From: Laburnicola sp. R22_1
Taxonomy: Eukaryota; Ascomycota; Dothideomycetes; Pleosporales; Didymosphaeriaceae
Length of the DNA stretch: 64,000 bases
Assembly (NCBI GenBank): GCA_014281115.1
Contig: JACONQ010000007.1
Coordinates: 1 to 64,000, forward strand
Direction: 5' to 3'
The notes under the pieces are model-generated. The model searched no databases, was not told where the DNA came from, and saw only the letters and a program-made list of their open reading frames with translations. The position numbers and the translations under genes are program-made. Below, one piece after another: positions 48,713 to 58,621 of this stretch. Within the stretch, counting starts at the first letter, position 1. Each line of letters opens with the position of its first letter.

Positions 48713-48893
48713 TGTAGCCACGTGACTTACGTTAGAGGTGGTGTGTGTAGAAGGTTCCATCCAGGTGCACAGACTACTACCCTTAAGATAAAGCTCTTGC
48801 CCTCTCCTTTCTTCCTTAGTAGACTTTTTACTTTACACTCTTTTCTGCAAATAGTAATATAGCTTGTTATCCTCATATGCCTGCCCGCCTACA
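48713..48893 (+). repeat. 3' LTR of Copia-3
   Basis: 181 bp, TGTAGCCACG...GCCTACA, followed by ACTAG and then the interrupted pogo terminal repeat. Confidence 0.94.
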
Positions 48894-48949
48894 ACTAGCA
48901 AGTGACCCACACTAGTGAGCGCGCCACCTTTGCCAAGACCCCACTAAAC

Positions 48950-49400
48950 TATTTTATTTATTATTAGACTGCGTCGCAACACTACTTAAAAATATATACT
49001 AAGTTAATGCATCTGATTTAAATTCTTCCTCTTTAACTCCCTAGCAGGTTTGCGCATTGTGTCCAGGTTGCCTACAGATACTATAACGCTGTTAAGTTAA
49101 TGGCCCTATTGCAGCGCGACTAGTACCTAACAACTATTTACCCTTCTTTTATCCACCAGCGTCCTTAGGAATAGCTAGCTAAGATCCCTCTGCTACTGTA
49201 AGTGATTCCTAATGCTAAATATACCTCCTTTTACGCAATTTTCGTCTTATAGTCTCCTTAATTGTCTTGCGAAGGCCTGTAATTTCATCCAACACTAGTA
49301 CCTAACTATACATTGCACTTAGAGCGCCTTTTTTAAGCTTCTTAAGCACCTGCATAGTTAAAGTTAGTGATAAATCAAAGTGATCTCTAATTCTCTTGCG
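48950..49400. other. 3' part of the pogo element between Copia-3 and Tc1
   Basis: Holds the C-terminal coding part of the pogo transposase on the minus strand and the inner end of its left terminal repeat. No other gene seen. Confidence 0.8.
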
Positions 49401-49405
49401 AACTA

Positions 49406-50729
49406 CAGTGCCAAGCCAAAAGTCTGTTCCCCCAACACGCTAACGCGCGTACACCAACACCAACACCCTATTTTTAACACTACATTACTCCACTAATATG
49501 AGCTCTTTTGGTGTAGAAATTTCAGGAAATCGTCGCCGCAATGCCGAATTATCTGTCCAGCAACGGGATTTAATTATCGCGAAGTGTGAGGCGGGCGCGT
49601 TATTGCGGGAGTTGGCTGAGGAGTTTAACTGTACGCGTCGCTGCATCAACAAAACACTTCAGAGATATGGAGAACAACACCACAATCAATCGCGGCCTCG
49701 ATCAGGGCGTCCCCAGGCGCTTAATACACATGACAAGCGTGTACTCTATTGAGAGGCACGAAAAAACCCGAGGATTGAATACCTAGCCCTCCTCCGCGAG
49801 GCCTCCCTCCGCCGCATCTCTCGAACGACTGCATATCGCGCATTGAAGGCAGAGAGCCTGACCAACTTCCAGGCAGCGCGGAAGCCCAAGATCACTCGCG
49901 CGGTGGCCCAGGAGAGGCGTCAATTCGAACGGGAATATCGCAATTAGGATTGGCGCGGACAGCCCTTCTGGTTCTCAGATGAGTGCTCTATTCAAAGACG
50001 CTCCGGCGGCACATCTATATAGGTTTTTCGCCTCCTACACAAGAAATAGAGACATAAGATAATTAAGGAGACAGTTATATCAAGATCTTGCGCGGCAATA
50101 GTGTGGGCGAGTATCTGGCTTGATTGGAGAGGGCGGGTTCGGCGGAGTCCCTTAGTGATCATGCCCAGGGACCCAGCAGCTTGTCGCAAAGGATACAGCG
50201 CATGGAGTTATATTGAAGCTCTACGCGAAGGACTCCTCTGTAATTATCACGCAGGAGATATCTATATGCACGACAACGCGCCCATCCACAGGGCGCGACA
50301 GTCGCTCGATTTTTTGGCGGAACACAGCATACAACCGATCGAGTGGCCGCGTTATTCCCCCGACATTAACCCCATCGAACATCTCTAGTGGTCCCTTAAG
50401 AGAGAACTCCATAAGCGTTACCCCAATATGGGCGACCTTGGCGACGGCGACGAGGACTTTGAGACCTTCTGCGCGGCGTTGAAAGATTGCTGGCGTAGGA
50501 TCCCTGATTCGCTGATTCGCAAGCTTATACTTAGTATGCCGCGCCGCCTACTTGCTCTCCAGCGTGCGCGCGGGTATCAAACAAAATATTGATCAAATAA
50601 TTATCTCTATATCAATTATCAACTCTCCGGGAGCGATATTGGGGGTGCCGGAGCGCTCTGCGCGACGGGGTGGTGATGATGGCGGACCTCGCTTACCCCT
50701 GCGGGGAACAGACTTTTGGCTTAGTACTG
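49406..50729 (+). mobile_element. Tc1/mariner element inserted in the pogo transposase
   Basis: Terminal inverted repeats begin CAGTGCCAAGCCAAAAGTCT on the left and, complemented, CAGTACTAAGCCAAAAGTCT on the right, about 29 bp long with two or three differences. TA precedes (49404-49405) and follows (50730-50731), the normal Tc1 target duplication. Length is 1,324 bp. GC-richer and much less RIP-mutated than its host element, so it is probably the most recent insertion of this stack. Confidence 0.95.
49498..50592 (+). pseudogene. Tc1-like DDE transposase with five in-frame stops
   Basis: A single frame of 364 codons from ATG 49498 to TGA 50592, with no frameshift. N-terminal helix-turn-helix: LSVQQRDLIIAKCEAGA and LREL...CTRRCINKTLQRYG, then the linker RPRSGRPQ. 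Catalytic Asp 1 is in FWFSDECS, Asp 2 in YMHDNAPIHRARQSL, and the Glu in SPDINPIEHL. Internal stops: TGA at 49750 (from Arg CGA by C-to-T) and four TAGs, after YRN, TSI, KK and EHL, where Gln or Trp is expected. The catalytic residues remain, so the damage is light. Confidence 0.93.
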
Positions 50730-52086
50730 TAGTGTTGATTGCGCCTTAAATTCGCGTAGGTTACTTAGTGTTTTAGACTCCTAGGTGGTAGGCTCTTTAA
50801 TGGGCAGACTAGGTGTACGGATACGGATGTTAAGGTGCTGCAACACCTCCTCTAGATTTAATGGGACTAGCCCAGCACCGTAAAAACCACCCTTAATTGT
50901 CTCTGCAGAGAAAACCTTCAAAAACGCGGTTTTAAAGGCTAGAAGGAACTCGATTTTTATAATATAGGTTATTAGCTAATACGCTAAGCCCAAGATCTCA
51001 GCACTATATGCCTTCTTTAGTAGGGAGAAACAGCCCACATCTAACAGCTATAGTAGGTGTAACAAATATAGTAGTATACAAAGAATAATAATCTTATGTT
51101 CCTTATAGTAATCCTAGAACTTAATTAAGTTATAGCTCTTATAGCTATTAATAACTAGCAGCCAATAGGTTCCTTTAGCGCGTCCCTTTATATGCGCGTT
51201 AAAGTGTTTTAATCACGTAATACTAAGCTTGTTATTTGTCTAGCTATTCTTGCTAACAGCGATTACCCAATCGCCAGGAATTAACGCGTCTTCGTACTAG
51301 GTGGAGATGTGACGCTTGCTGGCGTAGATAATAAAGGGAGGGATTGCCTATCTAGTAGCGCAGATACTCTAGATCACTATAATCCACTAGCGGTTGCCTG
51401 GCTATATTAATTTGGGTTTCGCACGCCTCTCTAATGCTGTAACCATAAGCTAAGACCCTATAACCCCTATTAGGAAGCCTAATTTATTAAAGTTGTAGGT
51501 GTCCTTATTTATAATACTGTACTTAACTTTAATGCCCTCTACAAGCTTAAACCACGCGTTTATAACCTTAGAATCTTTCTATTATACTCTCTAGTTATTG
51601 TATGGCTAAGACTAACACGTTTTAACTTCACGTCTGCGCTTAATAAACCTGTCTGTCTAGTTAATGCTAATAGGTAGCTTTTCTCTCTGTAAACGTAGTA
51701 AATTGGCTATTGTGCGGATTATAAGCTTTGTAGGAGGAAATCCACGCGTGTCTAGCTCGATTATATAATTAACAAGCGCCTGCTTCTTAAGGAGAGTAAA
51801 ATTCTTTAATTTAGGTAGGTTATCGCGTTATGCAATTATTCCGTTGCGTCTTTAATTAAGTGTTCTGCAATTAACGTTATACAGCCCTACTGCTACTTGC
51901 TCTATAAGATTTAAGTCTTGTTTAATAGCTCTAATAGCAATAAGTAACCAAGCTTTATTAGATAGTTTAGAAGACATAGTAGGTGATTGTATTATAATGG
52001 TATTGTTGGTAATAGTGGGGTCTTGGCAAAGGTAGCGCGCTTACTAGTATGGGTTACTTGCTAGTAAACCACGTTATATATATTAT

Positions 52087-52186
52087 TAATTAACTACCTA
52101 AGAATAGAATAATAAAGACTTTTATCTTAAATAATATAATAAAAAAGTAAAGTTTTCTACTTAGTAATTAAAAAGAGTATAAAAAG
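52087..52186 (+). repeat. MITE-like short repeat, copy 5
   Basis: Starts TTAATTAACTACCTAAGAAT just right of the pogo right end. First of five copies in the same orientation. Confidence 0.8.
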
Positions 52187-52230
52187 TTAGTTTTAAAATT
52201 ATATTAAATTATATTTTAATACTATATATA

Positions 52231-52311
52231 TTATTAATTAACTACTTAGGAGTAGAATAATAAAGGTTTTTATCTTAAATAATAAAATAAAAAAGCAAAG
52301 CCTCTTACTTA
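52231..52311 (+). repeat. MITE-like short repeat, copy 6
   Basis: Same 5' block and hairpin core. The 3' end is cut at CTTACTTA, where the next copy begins. Confidence 0.75.
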
Positions 52312-52324
52312 ATACTATATATAT

Positions 52325-52420
52325 TATTAATTAACTATCTAGGGGTAGAATAATAGAGGTTTTTATTTTAAATAATATAATAAAAAAGCAAAGTCCTCTA
52401 CTTTGTAATTAAAAAGAGTT
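52325..52420 (+). repeat. MITE-like short repeat, copy 7
   Basis: TTAATTAACTATCTAGGGGT ... TTTGTAATTAAAAAGAG; hairpin core retained. Confidence 0.75.
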
Positions 52421-52450
52421 TAATATTATATATTTACTATACTTATACGT

Positions 52451-52552
52451 GTTATTAAATTAACTAGAGGTAGAACGATAAAGGCTTTTATCTTAAATAA
52501 CATAATAAAAAAAACAGAGCCTCCTACTTAGTAATTAAAAAAGAGCGTAAAA
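52451..52552 (+). repeat. MITE-like short repeat, copy 8
   Basis: GTTATTAAATTAACTAGAGG ... GTAATTAAAAAAGAGCG; keeps the longer GTGTTATTAAATT 5' extension. Confidence 0.75.
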
Positions 52553-52566
52553 CTTACTATATTTAT

Positions 52567-52630
52567 ATATTATTAATTAACTACCTAAAAGTAGAATAGT
52601 AAAGGCTTTTATCTTAAATAATATATATAT
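52567..52630 (+). repeat. MITE-like short repeat, copy 9 (5' half only)
   Basis: Begins TTATTAATTAACTACCTAAA, stops after the TTAAATAATATA of the hairpin core. The sequence then turns GC-richer. Confidence 0.68.
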
Positions 52631-52639
52631 TAAATGGGT

Positions 52640-52920
52640 ACTCTATAGCTAGCTGTATAGACATCGAATTCTAATCCTCTATACTAGCAAGCGTGGAGGG
52701 TGTACGGGGCGATCGTACGAGGAAAAGGAAATAATATAACAGAACGACTTGGTATTAATTACTTGTCTCTAGAGAGGGTGCGGATGAAAAGGAGAAGATC
52801 CTGCGGCGCATGGGCATCACGTGATCCCCACGTGATACCATTGTGCGGCAATATTGAAACCTTAACACCCTTAGGTGCCCTTGCCCATACGGTGTACGGA
52901 CAATATATATATATATAAGT
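52640..52920. other. Short GC-richer patch, possible solo LTR or old terminal repeat
   Basis: About 280 bp without the TA-rich bias. It contains two CACGTGAT palindromes about 12 bp apart (about 52,817-52,838) and two GGTGTACGG motifs (about 52,698 and 52,892). Bounded by a truncated MITE-like copy on the left and family Y on the right. No coding frame is convincing. Confidence 0.35.
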
Positions 52921-52927
52921 ATATATT

Positions 52928-53080
52928 TATAGTAGTGGTTTTTTTTACGACTAAGAGGTTTCTAATAAAAATATTATAATAATAGCAAATATTCCTTCTA
53001 CTATTATATACACAGAAAAGCGTTTTAAGGTATTAATAAAAAGGGTTAGCGCGTTATAAGCGAGCTAAGCGAGCTTGTAT
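52928..53080 (+). repeat. AT-rich repeat family Y, 150-bp end fragment
   Basis: Matches the start of Y copy A (about 26,950-27,200) and the reverse of about 54,640-54,795, including TAAAAAGGGTTAGCGCG and a GCGAGCTAAGCGAGC palindrome-rich segment. Confidence 0.68.
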
Positions 53081-53204
53081 ATATTTATAAAGACAAATTA
53101 TAAACAATTAGAAATTAGTACTTTTATATAATTAAAAATATAACTATAATAGATAATATTATATATTTTATATATATATATATTTAAGTAATTATCTTTT
53201 TACA

Positions 53205-53303
53205 TTTTATTTAATTACTAAGTAGGAGGCTCTGCTTTTTTATTATGTTATTTAAGATAAAAGACTTTATTGTGCTATTTCTAGGTAGTTAATTTAACGC
53301 CAC
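53205..53303 (-). repeat. MITE-like short repeat, copy 10 (inverted)
   Basis: Reverse-complement copy, TTAATTACTAAGTAGGAGGC ... CTAGGTAGTTAATTTAACGC, followed by CACACAT, the complement of the TGTGTRGC extension seen at copy 2. One of the best preserved copies. Confidence 0.8.
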
Positions 53304-53502
53304 ACATATATATTTTATTTTTAACAGAAATTTAATTATAGATATTATATAATAATATAATAGTTTATTATTTATATCTTACTATAAATAATAGTAATAA
53401 CTCTTAAGTTACTCTACGTTACGTTGCTATATATATACTTCTTTTATTCTTTTAATTACTTATTCTTTTAATTACTTATTCTTTTTAAAGAACTTAGTTT
53501 GC

Positions 53503-53586
53503 TTTATTATTATTATTATTTTATTATTATTATTATTTTATTATTATTATTATTTTATTATTATTATTATTTTATTATTATTATTA

Positions 53587-53622
<36 letters not shown>

Positions 53623-53625
53623 TAG
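53503..53625. repeat. TTATTATTATTATTTTA compound microsatellite
   Basis: About five 18-20 bp higher-order units, each several ATT triplets closed by TTTTA, grading into pure ATT. Preceded at 53,445-53,480 by a TTTTAATTACTTATTC direct repeat. Confidence 0.88.
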
Positions 53626-53639
53626 CATATCTATATAGT

Positions 53640-54795
53640 GTTATAAGTAGTAATATTCCATTATTTATTTAGTGTTAATTATCTTTTTTAATATATTTTT
53701 TGAATTTAAGCCTGCGTAGGTTAGGATAGAAAGACCGCTCTAGTCCAGCGCCTAAAAATATAGTCTACTAAGTCTCCGCTAACATAATAATAGTTTATAA
53801 GAATAGTTTATAAACTATACACTTGCCCTACTATCTATAAGCGCTCTAATACTATTAATTTACTTAAAGCGTATATAGAAAACTAACTTTTACTCCCTTA
53901 CTATTATTAGTAATTGCGCTATATTTGCGCACTACTTATATAGCACACTTACGCGTTACACTTATCTAACGCTATAATATATTTATATAATATTCTTCTC
54001 CCCTAGCAACTTATTAATAAACACCTTTTTTTACTCCTTAACTTTGCCCTTTATTGCCGCTATCCTAACTTATAGTAATATAAGAAATTATAGTAGTAAC
54101 CCTATACGTCTATTATAATATCTATAGTTACTAATTTATTACTAGTCTAATTAGTATACTAGAACTACCTTATATAGGCTAAGATATACCTTCTTTTACT
54201 TTAACCTATTAATAATCTTCTAAATAGAGCGGTACTCTAGTATAGATCTGGCAACTTTAAGTAGACAAATTATTAGAGCGTACTTTTAGGCGGCGTTAAT
54301 AGCGTTTTTATTATTAGAACTTAAGAAAATAGTAGAAAATAGAGTAATAGTAATAGATAATATCTTATTAAAGTTAACTTTAATATAAAAATAGAGTATT
54401 ACTATACTTATAGTGTATAAGCTTCTATCTAGTATATATCGCTTATAAGTAGCATATAAACCTACTAATATAGCTATTACTTTTAGTAATATCTTTAGAG
54501 ATAATAGTAGAGAAGATAATAATTATAGTGTTATAGCGCTGGCGCTATTTTATACCTTTCCCTACTCTAAACTAGTATAGTAATATAGCCTTATTATATT
54601 TTATATGTGGATTTTTTTGCTTAAAATAGGCGCGCTAAGTTTACTAAGCTCGCTTAGCTCGCTTATAATACGCTAATCCCTTTTTATTAACACTATCTTA
54701 AAACGCTTTTCTGTGTTAATAATAGTAGGAGGAATAACTACTATTATTATAATATTTTTATTAGAAACCCCCTTAGCTACAAAAAAAAAATTAAC
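53640..54795 (-). repeat. AT-rich repeat family Y, copy B (inverted)
   Basis: About 1.15 kb matching copy A (26,948-27,830 plus 28,960-29,520) in reverse and without its interruption. It defines Y as a unit of at least 1.1 kb. CpG-containing words (GCGCGCC, AAGCGAGC) survive while CA/TG are rare. No protein recognised. Confidence 0.68.
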
Positions 54796-54799
54796 TACT

Positions 54800-55570
54800 A
54801 TAAGTAGTAATAAGATAAAAGTACTAGTGTGTATACTTTTATTATTATTCTTTTTAATAGTAGTTAACTACGCATAGTAATATATAGTAAGATTATAGTT
54901 ATAGTTATTTTAAAGGTACTTTTTTAGTAGGCAAAGATTCTAGAGCTCTACTATATATACTATATATACTATATATACTATATATACTAGACTATTACTA
55001 TTATATAACTACTTATATAGTAGCTATAGGCTAACCTTCTTAAGCTAAATAATTTAGAGATCTATTTATACCTAGCGTAAATCTAATAGGCCTTTTAGGT
55101 GCTATATACTTATCTTTTTAAATATACCTTTTAGCATTTTAGTATATTATAGTATTGCTACTTTATTAATATATATACTCTATAGCTAGAGTGCTATAGT
55201 AAGAATAAGGCGCGTTAACTTCTAAAGTAATTCTAATATAGTAGAGAAAGGTAAAAGATATAATAAGCAAGTGTTGCTAAGTATTTAAATCTATAGTATA
55301 GACTTGTAGAAAGCTATAGTAGCAATAAATATTACTATCTATAAGCAAGTTAACATATTATATATACTTATAATATATAAGTATAAAGTAGTTACTAATA
55401 TATATATAGGCATAGTGCACTAAACTAATATTATATAGTTAATAACTAAGCGTATACAATATATAATTACTATAGCTAGCTAATATTCCTCTTAGTAAGA
55501 ATAGCCTAATAAAAACAAATAAAAAAATATATTTTATTATTAAGTATAATTTATTATTAAGCCAGGTAGG
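54800..55570. other. AT-rich repeat DNA up to the isochore edge
   Basis: RIP-like AT-rich sequence, including a short run of CTATATATAC decamers (about 54,950-54,990). No gene or complete element recognised. Base composition turns GC-balanced at about 55,570-55,610. Confidence 0.6.
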
Positions 55571-55609
55571 CTATATGTAGCATAGCCTTTTACGCAGTAA
55601 AATCAACAA

Positions 55610-56855
55610 CCGCAAGGGGCCAAGTACTGCCTTCTTCCCTGTCTCCGACGTTAAACATTCGGGACTTTTTCAACGTTCTCTGCAGCCGCTTACGTACTGC
55701 CAAGCGGTGGCTTGCCACATGGAAGACGAGCTTCATTCGATTAAGGTTCAGCTAAAGGATTTAATCCTAGCTTTACCCATGAATGTAGAAGTTCCTGAAA
55801 CCCGGAACCTGCATAATGCTTACCCTGCTGAAGGTAGCGAGTCATTGCTGTATCTGGCCACGACACATGCCAGCGGCATACACGTACGAGCGTTCTCCAT
55901 CCTTCCATCCTTCCTTCATCCTGCAACCAAGCTAGCGACTGACTTGCTACCTCACGACTGATCATGACGATGGAAAAAGTTGGCAACGGTCGTCTGAAAT
56001 GCAATTGTGGCTTCGACGAACTCTCGGGCCTCGATAAACTTCAAAGTTGCACTCTAGTAAAGGGTCGGCCCTTCCGACCCGCGTCTGCGAATCACACCTA
56101 CCACACAGCCAGCCTCGTATATTCGCTACTCCATGGGACAAGCCACCACATTTGCATGAGTCGGGAAGGTTCCGAAGACGTCTTGTCCCGCTACAACGCG
56201 ATTGCGACATTCACGCAGAGACTTTTTTAATTATTCTAGCTTCCTTCTATCCCTCAACGGGGCATGGTAGTCCCGTGTGGCCTACCCAGAGTACCTACCT
56301 TTCTTGTCCACATCGCCTCATTTTTACATAAACGCTAGAAGTATCTGATGGCGGGGAGCAGATCCGATACCCGGATACTCTGGGGGATCATCGACTCCCA
56401 GCGTCGATCCACATGCACGACACGAGCGGGCGGCCTAACTGAGCATGATGATTGCTCCGCGTGGCCAGCTTCGCATCTGTAACCCCGTTCATGCAGGGTT
56501 TCCGCACTGTAGGGTCTGGGTGCTGTCTCACTTAGGCAACTAAGGCAAGGTACCACAGCAAAGGGCTGCAAATAGTTTCCCTCCACATGGAAAGAACATG
56601 GGACTTCTCCAGCATGCTGAATCTCACCGTCTTGTCCTTTCCTCTCAAGAATACGCTAGTCAACCTAGCTGGCGGGATAAAATATGGACTGCAGGAGTTC
56701 CACGTCTTCCCCGGTACGAACAGATCCTGGTCGGAAAGTGGGTAAAAGCACAGCGCTGCCTCCACAGTGCCTTCGTGGGTATCTCCTCCCCGGTAGAAAT
56801 ATTCGACGCCGTTCCCCCGTACGCTCATTTGTGGGCTTGAGTATCTACACTGGCC
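55610..56855. other. Start of core-like sequence, no confident gene
   Basis: GC-balanced, but overlapping short open frames on both strands give no clear winner. A 98-codon minus-strand frame (56828-56532, MSVRGNGVEYFYRGG) and an 84-codon plus frame (55707-55961) are the longest; neither shows recognisable motifs. It may include the promoter of the membrane-protein gene at 56860. Confidence 0.4.
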
Positions 56856-56859
56856 AACG

Positions 56860-58381
56860 ATGAACGATGAATATCGACCAGACGTCTACAATCGCCCATG
56901 GGGCCCATTCGTTCCTTCTCATTTTCGGACCCAACCTGTCACGTATAGCGACATCATCATAGCGAGCATAGTTTGGGGGTTGACGCTCGTCAGCGCCGGC
57001 ATAGCTCTATGGCTCGGACACGGCCAAACGAGGAGCACGAAATCGCCATTTCGCAGTGTCTACGTTTGGTTGATATGGATGGAGCTGCTGGCCTCGTTTG
57101 TCATGGGACTGGAGTGCTTCTTGTTCCTCAATAAGATCATAAGACCCAGTATGTACTTCGGACCTGTTGCGACGTTCTCGCGCACTGACTGACTTCGTAG
57201 GCTTCATATTCTACATGAGCATATGTAGGTTGTCCCTCCCCACTTCCCGCAGATGTAGATTACCGAGCTTAGTGCTGACTGCTCAGTGTTCTGTTGGTGC
57301 ATCCAGGTGCAGTTGCTTCTCCAGATTATAATCAATCGGATCCGCATCATTGTCACCGACCGACGACTCTCGAGGAACATCATGATCGGCACGGCCGTCA
57401 TCGTAACAGTGATCAACCTGAGCGTATTCTGCATCTGGATCCCCTCCCGACTACAAATCAACAAGACGTGTGCCATTCCCTCGTCCCCAGTTGAAAAGCT
57501 CCAGCTAACAAACTGCCCGCAGCTACCACCTAATCAACGAGATCTGGGACCGCGTCGAAAAAGTCCTCTACCTCATCATCGACGCCCTCCTCAACTGGTA
57601 CTTCCTCAAGACGGTCAAAGCCAATTTGATCAACAACGGGCTGCAAAAATACAACCGCCTCTTCCGCTTCAACCAGCGCATCATCCTCGTCTCTCTCCTC
57701 ATGGACGTCATGATCATCGCCGCCATGTCCATCCCCAACTCCTTCGTGTAAGCACGCCCTCGGCCCCAACCTCCACGCAACCCACTAACCACGCATTTTT
57801 TCTGGGGGATTAGATACATCCAATTCCACCCGCTCGCCTACCTCGTAAAACTCAACATCGAAATGACAATGGCCAACCTCATCAAACGCATCGCCATCTC
57901 CTCGAGCCGCAAAACGGGCAACCCCGCCCTCGTGCAAGAATTCGCCTCCTCGAACCTGTCCACCAGCCGCGCCGCAAAACCAGCCAACGGCCTCCCCGGC
58001 GGCGACGCCCACGCCCCCCCGCGCCGCAGCTCGTTCATCGAACTCTCCGCCCACGTCTTCGGCACGGCGTCCAAGGGCGACCGGGACCGAGATAGGGAAG
58101 CCCGCATGGTGAGTTTCGAGCCGAAAGGCAACCAGATTACAGTCACCGAGGAGTACCATGTTAGCATTGAGCCGAGCGAGGGGTTCGAGGTGGATTTGAG
58201 GGGTGGGGTAAGGGACATGTCACCTATGGTGTCGCCTGGGGTGAAGAGTACGAGTTTGGATGATGTTACTGAGGGGACGAGTGTGCGGAGTGAGTATCTG
58301 GGGTTTAAGGGGGAGGATAGTGATGATGAGATGCTTGTGCACCAGAGGGGGGCGAGGCGGAGAGGAAGTACATGTAGATAG
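56860..58381 (+). CDS. Seven-helix integral membrane protein, fungal, function unknown
   Basis: Splice model: exons 56860-57148, 57201-57224, 57287-57467, 57523-57747, 57814-58381; 1,287 nt, 428 codons plus stop, all phases consistent. Introns 52-66 bp, GT..AG. The 24-nt exon 2 (SFIFYMSI) is supported by phase and by completing a helix. Predicted helices: IIIASIVWGLTLVSAGIALW; VYVWLIWMELLASFVMGLEC; FIFYMSILFCWCIQVQLLLQ; MIGTAVIVTVINLSVFCIWI; LYLIIDALLNWYFL; IILVSLLMDVMIIAAMSI; QFHPLAYLVKLNIEM. A cytosol-like polar tail of about 180 residues follows, rich in Ser, Arg and Asp/Glu. The fold recalls uncharacterised fungal rhodopsin-like membrane proteins, but I cannot name a family. Nothing indicates mutation by RIP. 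Confidence 0.88.
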
Positions 58382-58621
58382 AATTGGTAATGGAATATAT
58401 GAGCGGGGGGGAGATTGTTGCTGCTGCGAAGCGTGCGCTGTATATTTATCTTTGGATGTTGGTGTTGTAGACTACTGCGTAGTATCGCGTGCGCGGGAGA
58501 TTTTCCATATAATGTATACATGAAACGCTTATCGATAAGAGCTCCTCCTGCCCTGCAACAACTTTTTAGCAGGCGCGACCCAACCCCACAACCTCACCAC
58601 GCAAGCCAACACCACACCGAA

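Larger units (their letters stand above)
43548..48893 (+). mobile_element. Copia-3: complete Ty1/Copia retrotransposon in the pogo left terminal repeat
   Basis: LTRs 43548-43728 and 48713-48893 are 181 bp each, starting TGTAGCCACGTGAC and ending GCCCACA or GCCTACA. The target duplication is ACCAG (43543-43547) against ACTAG (48894-48898), one C/T difference. A GGGGGG tract precedes the 3' LTR. Length is 5,346 bp. It is a different family from Copia-0, -1 and -2. Confidence 0.94.
48920..51977 (-). pseudogene. pogo/Fot1-like transposase, split by Tc1
   Basis: Reads leftward from the ATG at 51977 (MSSKLSNKAWLLIAIRAIKQ). N-terminal helix-turn-helix/CENP-B-like DNA-binding part with VNYIIELDTRGFPPTKLIIR (about 51,770-51,710), then the DDE part: WFKLVEGIK, YNFNKLGFLIGV (expected Asp in DE-G-F lost to Asn), FIIYASKRHISTWYEDALI, WLLVINSYKSY (expected Asp-Gly now Asn-Ser). 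Interrupted at 50730 by Tc1 and resumes at 49405 with DHFDLSLTLTMQVLKKLKKG and a C-terminal zinc knuckle CRQPGHNAQTC (about 49,060). Several TAG/TAA stops. The loss of catalytic acids by G-to-A change fits RIP. Confidence 0.87.
43534..52074 (-). mobile_element. pogo/Fot1-like DNA transposon split by Copia-3 and Tc1
   Basis: The left end ACGTGGTTCACCAG (43534-43547) continues at 48894 (CTAGCAAGTGACCCACACTA...). Joined, they form a terminal repeat of about 60 bp that mirrors 52015-52074 with transitions only. TA flanks both ends (43532-43533 and 52075-52076). Subtracting Copia-3 with its 5-bp duplication (5,351) and Tc1 with its TA (1,326) leaves 1,864 bp, the usual size of Fot1-type elements. 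The transposase reads leftward from 51977. Confidence 0.9.

Noticed and set aside
43534..52074. A giant Starship-type mobile element
   Set aside because: No DUF3435 tyrosine recombinase is seen. The region is fully explained by three nested conventional transposons.
57286..57813. 175-codon open frame read straight through 57468-57522
   Set aside because: After 57467 it is intron and shifted sequence rich in Pro/His. The spliced model continues the membrane-protein frame.
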